Positions 8,862 to 17,427 of a stretch of 64,000 bases of DNA are shown one piece after another. Source of the stretch: Prosthecodimorpha hirschii (GTDB lineage Bacteria; Pseudomonadota; Alphaproteobacteria; Rhizobiales; Ancalomicrobiaceae). Location: the NCBI RefSeq assembly GCF_001305515.1, contig NZ_LJYW01000001.1, forward strand, positions 6,244,375 to 6,308,374, given 5' to 3'. Each line of letters begins with the position of its first letter. The stretch's first letter is position 1. The position numbers and the translations under genes are program-made. Under the pieces are notes generated by a model that was not told where the DNA came from, ran no database searches, and was given only the letters and a program-made list of their open reading frames with translations.

Positions 8862-9104
8862 CTACGGAAACCAGATCCCTCTCTGGAAAAACAAGCGCAT
8901 GTTGGGAACGACATGGCTTTGATCGAGATCCTCAATTCTCTCGACCGGCGAGATCGATGAAATCTCGAAACGCCCAAATTGTGAGAACACGTCCCTCTCG
9001 ATGAGAGCCAATGCCTCTTCGTCGGAGGCGGCAGTGACCCCGCACCCGAGACCTAAGGGGCCTGGTTCTGCCCCGGCAAACGTGATCCAGAACAATTTCA
9101 ACAT
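8862..9104 (-). CDS. Small hypothetical protein in AT-richer DNA
   Basis: An 80-residue frame starting MLKLFWITFAGAEPGPLG and ending FFQRGIWFP. Its amino-acid composition is balanced, with Phe, Ile, Asp and Glu common, unlike out-of-frame high-GC DNA. The ATG at 9104 is the best internal start, though the frame is open to 9149. The segment 8840-9360 is visibly lower in GC than the flanking genes, which fits recent acquisition. No known domain is recognised. The remaining 250 bp up to the next gene hold nothing supported. Confidence 0.5.
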   Translation of the reverse strand: MLKLFWITFAGAEPGPLGLGCGVTAASDEEALALIERDVFSQFGRFEISSISPVERIEDLDQSHVVPNMRLFFQRGIWFP

Positions 9105-9357
9105 GGCAATTGCCGTGAGGCTCAAGGAACAAGGGTCAGCAGACGGCAAGCATCACTCGGAACGCGAATTTCAAGACTGCGATCGGCTTCTCCGACCATT
9201 GAACCGGTCTGGGCATCCCAGGTTGACGGCGTTTAGATCCTGTCATCGCGCAGGTAACGTTGCACGTTCTGCATCACGGAACTGAACAACCTGATCGCGT
9301 ATCGATCGAGACGGATGATCTCGATCCGTCCAGTGCGCGCCTCAGACCCTTCGACAG

Positions 9358-10212
9358 CTAACCTTTGTCGAAGAAGCGGCCGATGCGGATGCCGGCGGCG
9401 TCGAGGTCGGCCGGGAAGGCGTCGCTGCCGAGATGGGCATATTCGCGCAGGCGCGCCGGCATGATCGCGTCGGTCGGGTCGGCCGGATAGCCGCCGGCGG
9501 CCGGATGGCACATGACCAGCGGGACGCTGCCGGCGCCGGTCAGGAAGCGCTGCATGCAGGCGCGGAAGGACGGCTCGGGCGCGAAGCTGGTCACGCCGCG
9601 GAAGCTGTCGTTGGCAGCGGCGCCGGCCCGGCGGGCGTCGTCGCCCATGCCGCGCGACAGGAAGGCGATGAAGCTCGTCTTGGGCACCTCGATGCCGCGC
9701 CGGCGGATCGCCTTGAACGGCTCGGCGCAGGAGCGCAGCCACATCCGGTGGCCGCGTCCGGTCAGGGCGGCGACCTCCTCGATCAGCGCGCGGCGGATGC
9801 CCGGCAGCACGTGGCAATGCTGGTGGCCGTCGACGAAATCGGGCGGGCGGCCGAAAATCTCCGTGAAACGGGCCAGTTGGCGCCCGATCTCCGCCTTGGT
9901 CTCCGCATAGGCGATGCGGCCGGCAAGAGCCTTGCCGATCAGGGTCCCGATGGTCGGCACGACACCGCCCGGCATGGTCGCCGGGAGGGGGCCGAGCGGG
10001 GCCAGGTCGGTCAGGGTGAGGTGCAATCCGATGTCGGTCCGGTCGGCGAGACGTGCCAGTTCCGCCCCGCCGGCCGCGCAGTCGGACCCGGCCACCATGC
10101 AGCTGACCGCACTCAGCCGGCCCCGTTCGACGAGGTCGAGTACCGCCGCATCCACACCCCGCGACAGGCCGAAGTCGTCCGCGCAGAGGACCAGTCTCTT
10201 CTTGTCAAACAT
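9358..10212 (-). CDS. ChbG/HpnK (YdjC) family carbohydrate deacetylase
   Basis: YdjC-family enzymes remove acetyl groups from N-acetylated sugars, including chito-oligosaccharides and hopanoid side-chain precursors. The 284-residue protein starts with LVLCADDFGLS, whose paired Asp residues bind the metal. It also has GLHLTL, the FVDGHQHCH motif and CHPA near the C-terminus, all conserved metal and active-site segments. It is divergent from the GT2 gene with an 88-bp spacer. The three-gene neighbourhood (deacetylase, polyprenyl-phosphate GT2, large membrane protein) suggests modification of a lipid-linked sugar. No hopanoid genes are present here, so a direct HpnK role is not supported. Confidence 0.87.
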   Translation of the reverse strand: MFDKKRLVLCADDFGLSRGVDAAVLDLVERGRLSAVSCMVAGSDCAAGGAELARLADRTDIGLHLTLTDLAPLGPLPATMPGGVVPTIGTLIGKALAGRIAYAETKAEIGRQLARFTEIFGRPPDFVDGHQHCHVLPGIRRALIEEVAALTGRGHRMWLRSCAEPFKAIRRRGIEVPKTSFIAFLSRGMGDDARRAGAAANDSFRGVTSFAPEPSFRACMQRFLTGAGSVPLVMCHPAAGGYPADPTDAIMPARLREYAHLGSDAFPADLDAAGIRIGRFFDKG

Positions 10213-10300
10213 CGGCGAAGTCTGTCATTGACGATACGAACTGAGCGACGGGCAGGCGCGGCACCATAGCCGGCCGAAGCCCGAAAAGGAACGCAGTCCC

Positions 10301-11347
10301 ATGACGATACTCCCGGTCGACTTCAAGGGTCGCACCGTCGCCGGACCGGTCCTGTCGGTCGTCCTGCCGATGCGCAACGAGTCGCGCGGGCTCGATCGCC
10401 TGTTCGCCCGCCTCGTGCCGGTGCTGCAGGGCATCGGCCTGCCGTTCGAGATCGTGGCCATCGACGACGGCTCGACCGACGACACCCTGGCCCGCCTGAA
10501 GGCGCTGCGCGAGCAGGTGCCCGGGCTCAAGGTGGTCAGCCTGTCGCGCAATTTCGGCAAGGAGATCGGCGTCACCGCAGGTCTCGCACGCACCAGCGGG
10601 CGGGCCGTGATCCTGATGGATTCCGACCTGCAGCATCCGCCGGAGGGCATCCCGCAGCTTCTCAAGCCGTGGCAGGAGGAGGGCGTCGCGATCGTCTATG
10701 CGCGCCGGGTCGGCCTCGACCGCGGCGGCTTCACCCGCAAGATCCTGACGAAGTGGTTCTACCGCCTGTTCGACATGATGAGCGAGGTCAAGATCGACCG
10801 CGAGACCGGCGACTTCATGCTGATCGACCGCAAGGTGGTCGACGCCTTCCTGGCCATGCCGGAGCGCAACCGCTTCAACCGCGGCCTGCTCGCCTGGGCC
10901 GGCTTCAAGACGCGCACCGTGCCGGTCGACATGGAAGCGCGCGAGAGCGGCGCCAGCCAGTTCGGCATCCTGAAGCTGATGCGGCTGGCCATGAACGCGA
11001 TCACGTCCTTCGGCACGCTGCCGCTGCGCATCTGGACCTATATCGGCGGCGTCGTGTCGCTGATGGCGCTCGCCTACGGCGCCTATATCTTCGTGCGCAC
11101 GCTGATCTTCGGCGCCGACGTGCCCGGCTATCCGTCGCTGATCGTCGGCCTGATGCTGTCGGCCGGCGTGCAGCTGATCGGGCTCGGCATCATCGGCGAA
11201 TATATCGGCCACGTCTTTTCCGAGGTGAAGCGCCGCCCGCTCTATCTCGTCCAGGAGACGGCCGGATTCGAGGATAGTCCGGCGGACGACGCGCCGCCGG
11301 TCGCCGCGGCGCCGCCGTCCGTGCCGGGTCCCGGGCCCGGCCGATGA
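10301..11347 (+). CDS. GtrB/DPM1-type polyprenyl-phosphate glycosyltransferase (GT2)
   Basis: The enzyme transfers a sugar from a nucleotide donor to a polyprenyl phosphate at the inner membrane. The 348-residue protein has an N-terminal GT-A domain with VVLPMRNE, IDDGSTDDT and the metal-binding DSDLQHPPE motif. Two transmembrane helices follow near the C-terminus (around residues 238-262 and 273-296), the usual GtrB arrangement. The C-terminal 30 residues are disordered and Pro-rich. The gene overlaps the downstream membrane-protein gene by four bases, so the two are coupled. The product of this enzyme probably feeds the neighbouring YfhO-like protein. Confidence 0.9.
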   Translation: MTILPVDFKGRTVAGPVLSVVLPMRNESRGLDRLFARLVPVLQGIGLPFEIVAIDDGSTDDTLARLKALREQVPGLKVVSLSRNFGKEIGVTAGLARTSGRAVILMDSDLQHPPEGIPQLLKPWQEEGVAIVYARRVGLDRGGFTRKILTKWFYRLFDMMSEVKIDRETGDFMLIDRKVVDAFLAMPERNRFNRGLLAWAGFKTRTVPVDMEARESGASQFGILKLMRLAMNAITSFGTLPLRIWTYIGGVVSLMALAYGAYIFVRTLIFGADVPGYPSLIVGLMLSAGVQLIGLGIIGEYIGHVFSEVKRRPLYLVQETAGFEDSPADDAPPVAAAPPSVPGPGPGR

Positions 11348-13737
11348 CCGCGCCCGCTCCGGGGGCGGTTCCGGCGGCGAGAGCCGGCCGGACGGGTCTC
11401 ACCACGCTGACCGTTCTCACCGTCTGCGGCCTGTGGGTCTGGCTGGCCTGGCCCTGGATCTCCGGCGCCTGGACCGTGCCGTGGGACGCCAAGGCGCATT
11501 TCCAGCCGCAGCTGCAGTTCCTGGCCGGATCGCTGAGCCGCGGCGAATCGCCCTTCTGGAACCCGAACATCTTCGCCGGCTGGCCGCAGGTGGCCGACCC
11601 GCAATCGCTGATCTTCGTGCCGGCCTTCGTGCTGCTCGCGCTCGTCAATCCGGCGCCGAGCTTTGCGGCGATGGACGCGACCGTCTATGCCAGCCTGCTG
11701 GTCGGGGCGCTGTCGCTGTTCGTCTATTTCCGCGATCGCGGCTGGCATCAGGCGGCCGGCGCCGTGGCGGCGCTGTCCTTCGCCTTCGGCGGTTCGGCCG
11801 CCTGGCGCATCCAGCATACCGGGCAGGTGATCAGCTATGCGGCGATCCCGCTCGCCATGATGCTGCTCGCCCGCGCGCTCGAGCGCCGGTCCCTCGGCTG
11901 GGGCCTGCTGGCGGGGGCTGCGGCGGGCGTGCTGGCGCTCGGACGCGACCAGATCGCGCTTCTCGGCATCTATCTGCTGATCGGCCAGGTGGTGGCCGCC
12001 GTCCTGTTCGGCGACGGCATGGGCGCCCGCGGGCTCGGCGGGCGGGTCGCCGGCGCGATGAAGCCGCTGTCGGCCGGGGCGGTCGCGGGCCTTGCCGTGG
12101 TGGTGGTTCCGGTCGTGCTGACCCTGCTGCTGGCGGCGGAATCGAACCGGCCGGAGATCGACTATATCGGCGCCGGCCGCGGCTCGCTGCACCCGGCCTC
12201 GCTGATCACCGCGGTGATTGCCGACCTGTTCGGCCAGGGCGATCCGAACGTGCACTTCTGGGGGCCGCCGAGCGCCGCCTTCGGGGTGACCGACATCTAC
12301 CTCGCCCAGAACATGGCCGCCTTCTATGCCGGTGCGGTCCCGATCGTCGCCATCCTGATGCTCGGTCTCGGCCGCGGCCTGCTGGCCGCGCGCGAGATCC
12401 GGTTTGCCGCCGTGATGGCGCTCCTGACCGTGTTCTATGCCATCGGCTGGTACAGCCCGGTCTTCACGCTGTTCTTCGACTGGCTGCCGGGCGTGAAGCT
12501 CTACCGCCGGCCGGCCGACGCGACCTTCCTGCTCGGCTTCTGGATCGCGGTGCTGGGCGGCTACCTGACCCATCGCTGGCTCGACGGCACCGTGCCGCCG
12601 GCCGGCCGGCTCGCCCGTGCGCTGCAATGGGGCCTGGCGCTTGTGGTCCTGGTGGCGCTGCCGGTCGCCTTCGGGCTCCATGCCGATCGGCTGACGGAGG
12701 CCGTCAAGCCGACCGCGACCGCCATCCTGTTCTTCGGCGGCGCGCTTCTGGCCCTGGAACTGGCGCGCCGTCTCGCCCGGGGCCGGGCGGCGCTTCTGGC
12801 CGTGGGTCTGCTCGCCGGCTTCACGGCCGCCGATCTGCGCTGGAACAACGCCCCGAACGAATCGACCGCCTATCCGCCGGCGACCTTCGAGGCCCTGAAG
12901 CCGGACACCTCCGATCCGACGATCCGCTTCCTGAAAGAGCGCACCCGGGAGACCGCGACGGGCCCGCGCCGCGATCGGGTCGAACTGGCCGGCCTCGGCT
13001 TCCACTGGCCGAATGCCGGCATGGTGCATGGCTTCGATACGGTGCTCGGCTACAATCCGTTGCGGATCGACACCTACCAGGCGGCCACCGCCGCGCAGGA
13101 CACGATCGGCCTGCCGGACCAGCGCCTGTTCAATGCGATGTTCCCGTCCTATTCGTCGGTGATGGGGCGCCTCCTCGGCCTGCGCTACATCGCCGCCAAT
13201 GTGCCGCTGGCGTCGATCGATCCGCGCTACGACACCGGCCGGATCGTCGAGATCGCGCAGTTCGGCGAGACGCGGATCTACGAGAACCGGGACGCCCTGC
13301 CGCGGGCGCTGTTCGTGACCCGGGCTCGGCAGGCCGATTTCGCCCGCCTGCTGGAGACCGGGCGCTGGCCGGAGGGGTTCGACCCGGCGCGCGAGATCGT
13401 GCTCGAGCGGCTGCCGGCGGGCGTCGCGGAGGGAGCACGCGACGGCGGCAGCGCGACGGCCGAGCCCGGACGCGTGGTCATCGCGGCCTACCACAACACC
13501 GAGGTGGTGCTCGAGGTCGACGCCGCCCAGGCCGGATTCGTCGTGCTGACCGATGTCTGGCATCGCTGGTGGCGAGCCGAACTGGACGGCCGGCCGGCCG
13601 AGATGCTGAAGGCCGACGCGATCTTCCGCGCCGTGCAGGTGCCGGCGGGGCGCCACACGTTGCGCTTCACCTTCCACCCCTTTGCCGGCGCCTGGGCGGA
13701 TGTCGTCGAGCGGCTGGCACGCGGCCGCAAGGGATGA
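11344..13737 (+). CDS. YfhO-like multi-spanning membrane protein (putative glycosyltransferase)
   Basis: A 797-residue protein with a dozen or so hydrophobic helices in the first two thirds, and a soluble, beta-rich C-terminal region ending in WHRWWRAELDGRP and RHTLRFTFHP, both typical of YfhO/GT-C-like proteins. The periplasmic loop DAKAHFQPQLQFL follows the first helix, as in GT-C enzymes that use lipid-linked sugar donors. By context it would use the lipid-linked sugar made by the overlapping GT2. The acceptor cannot be read from the sequence. Confidence 0.75.
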   Translation: MTAPAPGAVPAARAGRTGLTTLTVLTVCGLWVWLAWPWISGAWTVPWDAKAHFQPQLQFLAGSLSRGESPFWNPNIFAGWPQVADPQSLIFVPAFVLLALVNPAPSFAAMDATVYASLLVGALSLFVYFRDRGWHQAAGAVAALSFAFGGSAAWRIQHTGQVISYAAIPLAMMLLARALERRSLGWGLLAGAAAGVLALGRDQIALLGIYLLIGQVVAAVLFGDGMGARGLGGRVAGAMKPLSAGAVAGLAVVVVPVVLTLLLAAESNRPEIDYIGAGRGSLHPASLITAVIADLFGQGDPNVHFWGPPSAAFGVTDIYLAQNMAAFYAGAVPIVAILMLGLGRGLLAAREIRFAAVMALLTVFYAIGWYSPVFTLFFDWLPGVKLYRRPADATFLLGFWIAVLGGYLTHRWLDGTVPPAGRLARALQWGLALVVLVALPVAFGLHADRLTEAVKPTATAILFFGGALLALELARRLARGRAALLAVGLLAGFTAADLRWNNAPNESTAYPPATFEALKPDTSDPTIRFLKERTRETATGPRRDRVELAGLGFHWPNAGMVHGFDTVLGYNPLRIDTYQAATAAQDTIGLPDQRLFNAMFPSYSSVMGRLLGLRYIAANVPLASIDPRYDTGRIVEIAQFGETRIYENRDALPRALFVTRARQADFARLLETGRWPEGFDPAREIVLERLPAGVAEGARDGGSATAEPGRVVIAAYHNTEVVLEVDAAQAGFVVLTDVWHRWWRAELDGRPAEMLKADAIFRAVQVPAGRHTLRFTFHPFAGAWADVVERLARGRKG

Positions 13738-13833
13738 CCGAACAACAGCCATGCCGCCGCACTCTTCGGCTGGCCGCGACGGCGCCGGCGCTATAGGATG
13801 CCTCACTTCCGAACCACGGAAGTCCATGGGATC

Positions 13834-15021
13834 ATGACGTCGAACACCACCGCCGGGACCCGGCCCGCCAGCGCCGCGAGCGTCGACATTCTTCGCGACC
13901 TCGTTTCCTTCGATACGACCAGCCGAAATTCCAACATCCCGCTGATCGCCTGGGTAGAAGACTATCTCGCCAATCGCGGCGTCCGCTCGACCCGCGTCTA
14001 CGATCCGACCGGCACCAAGGCCAATCTCTGGGCGACCATCGGCCCCGCCGATCAGGCCGGCTACGTGCTGTCCGGCCATACCGACACGGTCCCGGTCGAC
14101 GGGCAGGACTGGGCGTCCGACCCCTTCCGTCTGGTCGAGCGCGACGGCCGGCTCTACGGCCGCGGCACGACCGACATGAAGGGCTTCCTCGCCGTCGCGC
14201 TGGCCAAGGTGCCGGACATGCTGCAGGCGTCGCTCAAGCGGCCGATCCATCTCTGCTTCAGCCATGACGAGGAGATCGGCTGCATCGGCGTGCGCTATGC
14301 GCTGGAACGGATCGGCGATCTGGCGCCTGTCGCGCCCGTTGCCGCCTTCATCGGCGAGCCGACCAGCATGCAGGTGATCGTCGCCCACAAGGGCAAGCAC
14401 AACTACAGGGTCGTCGTCACCGGCAAGCCGGTGCATTCCTCGCTGGCGCCGGCCGGCGTCAACGCGATCGACTACGCGGCCGAACTGATCCTCAAGATCC
14501 GCGACATCAACCGCCGCTTCGCGGAGGGTCCGCGCGACGAGGCCTTCGACATTCCGGTTTCGACCGCCCATACCGGCGTGATCACCGGCGGCACCGTGCT
14601 CAACATCGTGCCCGAATCCTGCGAATTCGCCTTCGAGTTCCGCATGCTGCCGGGCATCTCGCACCAGACCTTCGAGGACGAGGTGCGCAGCTTCGCGCGC
14701 GACGTGCTGGAGCCGCGCATGAAGGCGATCGATCCGGCGACCGGCATCGTCATCGAGCTGGTCAACGGCACGCCCGGCTTCGATACCGACCTCGGCTCCG
14801 CGGTCATTCCGATGGCCAAGGCGCTGGCCGGCCGCAACGACCATGCCAAGGTCGCCTACGGCACCGAGGCCGGACTGTTCGTCCACATGGCCGGGGTGCC
14901 GTCGATCGTGGTCGGTCCCGGCTCGATCGAGCAGGCGCACCGTCCGGACGAGTTCATCGAGATGGCCGAGCTCGGCCGCTGCGAGCGGTTCATCGATCGG
15001 CTGATCGAACGCTGCTGCTGA
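13834..15021 (+). CDS. argE: Acetylornithine deacetylase (M20 family)
   Basis: ArgE hydrolyses N-acetyl-L-ornithine to ornithine in arginine synthesis. The 395-residue M20 protein shows the dinuclear-metal motifs SGHTDTVPVD, RGTTDMKG and HDEEIGC, then FIGEPT and a C-terminal EQAHRPDEF histidine ligand. KPVHSSLAPAGVNAID marks the dimerisation domain. The start is uncertain: ATG at 13798 would add 12 residues that look unlike the family. No arginine-pathway neighbours are present. Confidence 0.88.
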   Translation: MTSNTTAGTRPASAASVDILRDLVSFDTTSRNSNIPLIAWVEDYLANRGVRSTRVYDPTGTKANLWATIGPADQAGYVLSGHTDTVPVDGQDWASDPFRLVERDGRLYGRGTTDMKGFLAVALAKVPDMLQASLKRPIHLCFSHDEEIGCIGVRYALERIGDLAPVAPVAAFIGEPTSMQVIVAHKGKHNYRVVVTGKPVHSSLAPAGVNAIDYAAELILKIRDINRRFAEGPRDEAFDIPVSTAHTGVITGGTVLNIVPESCEFAFEFRMLPGISHQTFEDEVRSFARDVLEPRMKAIDPATGIVIELVNGTPGFDTDLGSAVIPMAKALAGRNDHAKVAYGTEAGLFVHMAGVPSIVVGPGSIEQAHRPDEFIEMAELGRCERFIDRLIERCC

Positions 15022-15172
15022 GCGTTCGGGCGCAGGCGGCGGGGCCGACGGCGCGGCGGGGAGATCGATTTCCGCCTCGTGTCCCCATGCCGCACTCGAC
15101 CGCGCCGCCCCGGCGGGCTATCCGGCTCGGCGAAGACCCCACAACCACACCCTGACAGACCCCGAGAGGCGA

Positions 15173-15715
15173 ATGATGAGCGAGATCTGGTTCCGCACCG
15201 GCGAAGCGACCGTGCTGGCGGCCGAGGGGCAGGCGACGGACGCCATGCCGGAGGTTCTGATCGGCTCCGTGCGCGGCCCGGCCGGCCAGGCCTTCGCCTC
15301 GATGATGGGGCAGGTGGTCGGCCATACCCGCATGTTCGTGGTGCGCGACCTCAACCAGATGGTCCGCCCGGCGACCATGATGACCACCAAGGCGACGATC
15401 CACACGGCCGAATATGTCGAGCTGCTCGGCGGCGTCGTGCAGGGCGCGATCGGCGACGCCATCCTCGATTGCGTGATCGAGGGCGTGCTGCCGAAGGACG
15501 GGCTCGACGACCTGTGCATGATCGTCATGGTCTGGCTCGATCCGCGCTGCGCGGAGGATGCCAATCTCGACAAGGCCGATCTCTACCGGACCAACCACGA
15601 GGCGACCAAGATCGCGATCGGCCGGGCCATGCGCGGCGAGCCGACCATCGACGAGCTGATCGCCAACCGCAAGACGGTCAAGCACTACGCGCTCGACGGC
15701 GTGGTCGAGTACTGA
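15173..15715 (+). CDS. Formaldehyde-activating enzyme (Fae) homologue
   Basis: Fae condenses formaldehyde with tetrahydromethanopterin in methylotrophs. This 180-residue protein matches along its length: GEATVLAAEGQ at the start, a RGPAGQAFASMMGQV segment, MMTTKATI in the middle, AIGDAILDCVIEGVLP, and NHEATKIAIGRAMRGEPT followed by R-K-T near the end. By hand alignment to remembered Fae sequences, the His before the first strand (AHIDLIIG) is replaced here by Met (DAMPEVLIG), so canonical activity is uncertain. It may be one of the Fae paralogues rather than Fae1. GAGAGG just upstream fits either ATG, at 15173 or 15176. Demethylases farther right would generate formaldehyde. Confidence 0.82.
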   Translation: MMSEIWFRTGEATVLAAEGQATDAMPEVLIGSVRGPAGQAFASMMGQVVGHTRMFVVRDLNQMVRPATMMTTKATIHTAEYVELLGGVVQGAIGDAILDCVIEGVLPKDGLDDLCMIVMVWLDPRCAEDANLDKADLYRTNHEATKIAIGRAMRGEPTIDELIANRKTVKHYALDGVVEY

Positions 15716-15800
15716 GGACGGCCCGCTCGGCGGCGGCTTGTCCGGCCGCCGCGATCCGGTTGGCCTTCATCCGTAGGGCGACCGTCTTGTGTCCGTGATC

Positions 15801-15849
15801 GGTCCGACGCATGGTCGGACCGGACAGGCCCGTCGGTCCGACCGACGGG
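15801..15849. repeat. Two adjacent hairpins sharing a GGTCCGAC motif
   Basis: The first hairpin has 8-bp arms GGTCCGAC (15801-15808) and GTCGGACC (15814-15821). The second has 9-bp arms CCCGTCGGT (15829-15837) and ACCGACGGG (15841-15849) around a CCG loop, and contains another GGTCCGAC. They end 31 bp before the YARHG gene start. They may form an attenuator or operator pair for that gene, or terminate transcription from the Fae gene. No T-tract is present. Confidence 0.5.
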
Positions 15850-15879
15850 TCCAGCCCGTCGCAACGAGGAGCCCGCCCC

Positions 15880-16170
15880 ATGATCGTCTCGCGCAAGCTC
15901 GCCGCCGCCGGTTCGCTCGCCTCGCTCGTCCTCTGGGCCGCACCGGCCGCCGCCCAGGACTTCTGGTCGATGAGCTGCCCGCAGCTCTGGTACGAGCGCA
16001 ATTCGATCTATCACGAGCGCGGCTACTGCTTTCAGACCGAGCGCGGCATCCGCACCTTCGGCAATGCCGGCTGCGTCACCTCGAACGAGAGCGCGCTCGG
16101 CCTCAGCTCCACCGAGCGGCGCACCATCGCGCTGATCGTTCAGGTCGAGCGGCAGAAATACTGCAAGTGA
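15880..16170 (+). CDS. Exported YARHG-domain protein
   Basis: The 96-residue protein begins with a clear signal peptide, with a hydrophobic core and an AAPAAAQ cleavage region near residue 26. The mature part is a small YARHG-type domain: SCPQLWYERNSIYHERGYCFQTERGI, then FGNAGC, with conserved cysteines likely to form disulfides. It ends RQKYCK. Its role is probably periplasmic; the family is functionally undefined. The ATG at 15880 is chosen because GAGGAG lies about ten bases upstream. It is preceded by the tandem hairpins at 15801-15849. Confidence 0.8.
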   Translation: MIVSRKLAAAGSLASLVLWAAPAAAQDFWSMSCPQLWYERNSIYHERGYCFQTERGIRTFGNAGCVTSNESALGLSSTERRTIALIVQVERQKYCK

Positions 16171-16354
16171 CGCGGCCGCCAGCGGGGGGGACCGTGGTGC
16201 GGACCGGCCAGCGGCCTTAAGCCTTTGCTAGGCCCAGTCGCAGGTCGTGACGGCCGGCGGGGCTGCCTGTTGCGCCGTCGGCGGCGGTCTTAACGCCGTT
16301 TCAAAGCGGGACGGGCAGGCTTCTCCGGCAACGGACTTGCGGAGGAGCCGTCCC

Positions 16355-17371
16355 ATGCCGAGCGTCGACAAGCGCAGTCTTCTGGACCGGGTCAGCGCGA
16401 CCGGCCGCATCGAGCCCGAGGATGTGCGCGCGCTGCGCGGTCTCCACTATGCCGACGGGCTGGTCGACCCGGCCGAAGCCGATTTCGTCTTCGACCTCGA
16501 GCAGCGCGTGCGCGAGGTGGTGCCCGACTGGTCGGACTTCTTCGTCGAGGCCATGACCGATCATGTCGTGATGCAGACCGAACCGCACGGCTATGTCGGC
16601 GGCGAGACCGCGCAATGGCTGATCGGGCGCCTCAACGAGGATGGCCGCATCCGCTCCGAGACCGAACTGGAACTCCTGGTCCGCATCGTGGAGACCGCCC
16701 GCGCGGTGCCCTTTCGCCTGTCGGCCATGGCGCTGGAGGAGGTCCGCCGCGCGGTCGTCGACGGCTCCGGCCTGACCCGGCATGGGGCGCTCGCCCCCGG
16801 GCAGATCACCATGGCGGAGGTCGCGCTGGTGCGCCGGGTCCTCTACGGAGCGGGCGGCGAGGGCGGTGTGGCGGTGTCGCGCGAGGAGGCCGAGGCGCTG
16901 TTCGACATCGACGACGCCGTCGGGCATGCCGACAATGCCGAGACCTGGGCCACGCTCTTCGCCAAGGCGGTCGGCAACTATCTGATGGCCGCCGTCCTGC
17001 ACGAGACGCCCTCGCGCGAGGACGCGCTCAGACGGCAGGCCTGGCTCGACGCGCCGGACGACGGCACGAGCTTCCTGGACCGCTTCGTCGACGGCCTGAC
17101 CGGGATCGGCAATCTGATCGAGGGCTTGACGCAGAGCCTCGGCGACAAGGTCGAGCAGGCCCATCGCGAGACCAATGCCCGCCGGGCCCGCGCGATCGAG
17201 GAGGCCGAGCGGCTGAGCGACGGCGAGGTCGACTGGCTGGTCGCCCGCATGGGCCGCAACGGCCGGCTCAGCCGCGCCGAGATGGCGCTGGTCGAGTTCC
17301 TGCGCTCCGGCCACGGCCGCCTGCCGGTGCCGGTCGAGGCGGTCGTCGCCCGGCTCGAACGAGCGGCGTAG
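16355..17371 (+). CDS. TerB-like repeat protein, unknown function
   Basis: A 338-residue soluble protein. GGAGGAG nine bases before the ATG at 16355 supports this start. The sequence shows repeated units of the form ADGLVDPAEADFVFDLE, EDGRIRSETELELLVRI and NGRLSRAEMALVEFL, each a short acidic loop followed by a helix. Such repeats resemble TerB/EF-hand-like helical modules of tellurite-resistance-associated proteins. No signal peptide or membrane helix is visible. The acidic loops could bind a divalent metal, which is an inference. It is monocistronic and converges on the EamA transporter gene. Confidence 0.65.
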   Translation: MPSVDKRSLLDRVSATGRIEPEDVRALRGLHYADGLVDPAEADFVFDLEQRVREVVPDWSDFFVEAMTDHVVMQTEPHGYVGGETAQWLIGRLNEDGRIRSETELELLVRIVETARAVPFRLSAMALEEVRRAVVDGSGLTRHGALAPGQITMAEVALVRRVLYGAGGEGGVAVSREEAEALFDIDDAVGHADNAETWATLFAKAVGNYLMAAVLHETPSREDALRRQAWLDAPDDGTSFLDRFVDGLTGIGNLIEGLTQSLGDKVEQAHRETNARRARAIEEAERLSDGEVDWLVARMGRNGRLSRAEMALVEFLRSGHGRLPVPVEAVVARLERAA

Positions 17372-17427
17372 CCAAAGCATCGCCCGGGTCGGGCGGGCGG
17401 CCTGACGGATGTGCCGATCGCGTCTGC

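Noticed and set aside
9001-9285. A 94-residue plus-strand frame in the low-GC segment
   Set aside because: It runs opposite the better-composed 80-residue minus-strand frame and contains no recognisable feature; no binding site precedes it.
11242-14940. A 1232-residue minus-strand open frame opposite the YfhO-like and argE genes
   Set aside because: It is antisense to two well-supported genes, its translation is Arg/Asp/His-rich without domains, and long antisense frames are expected in high-GC DNA.
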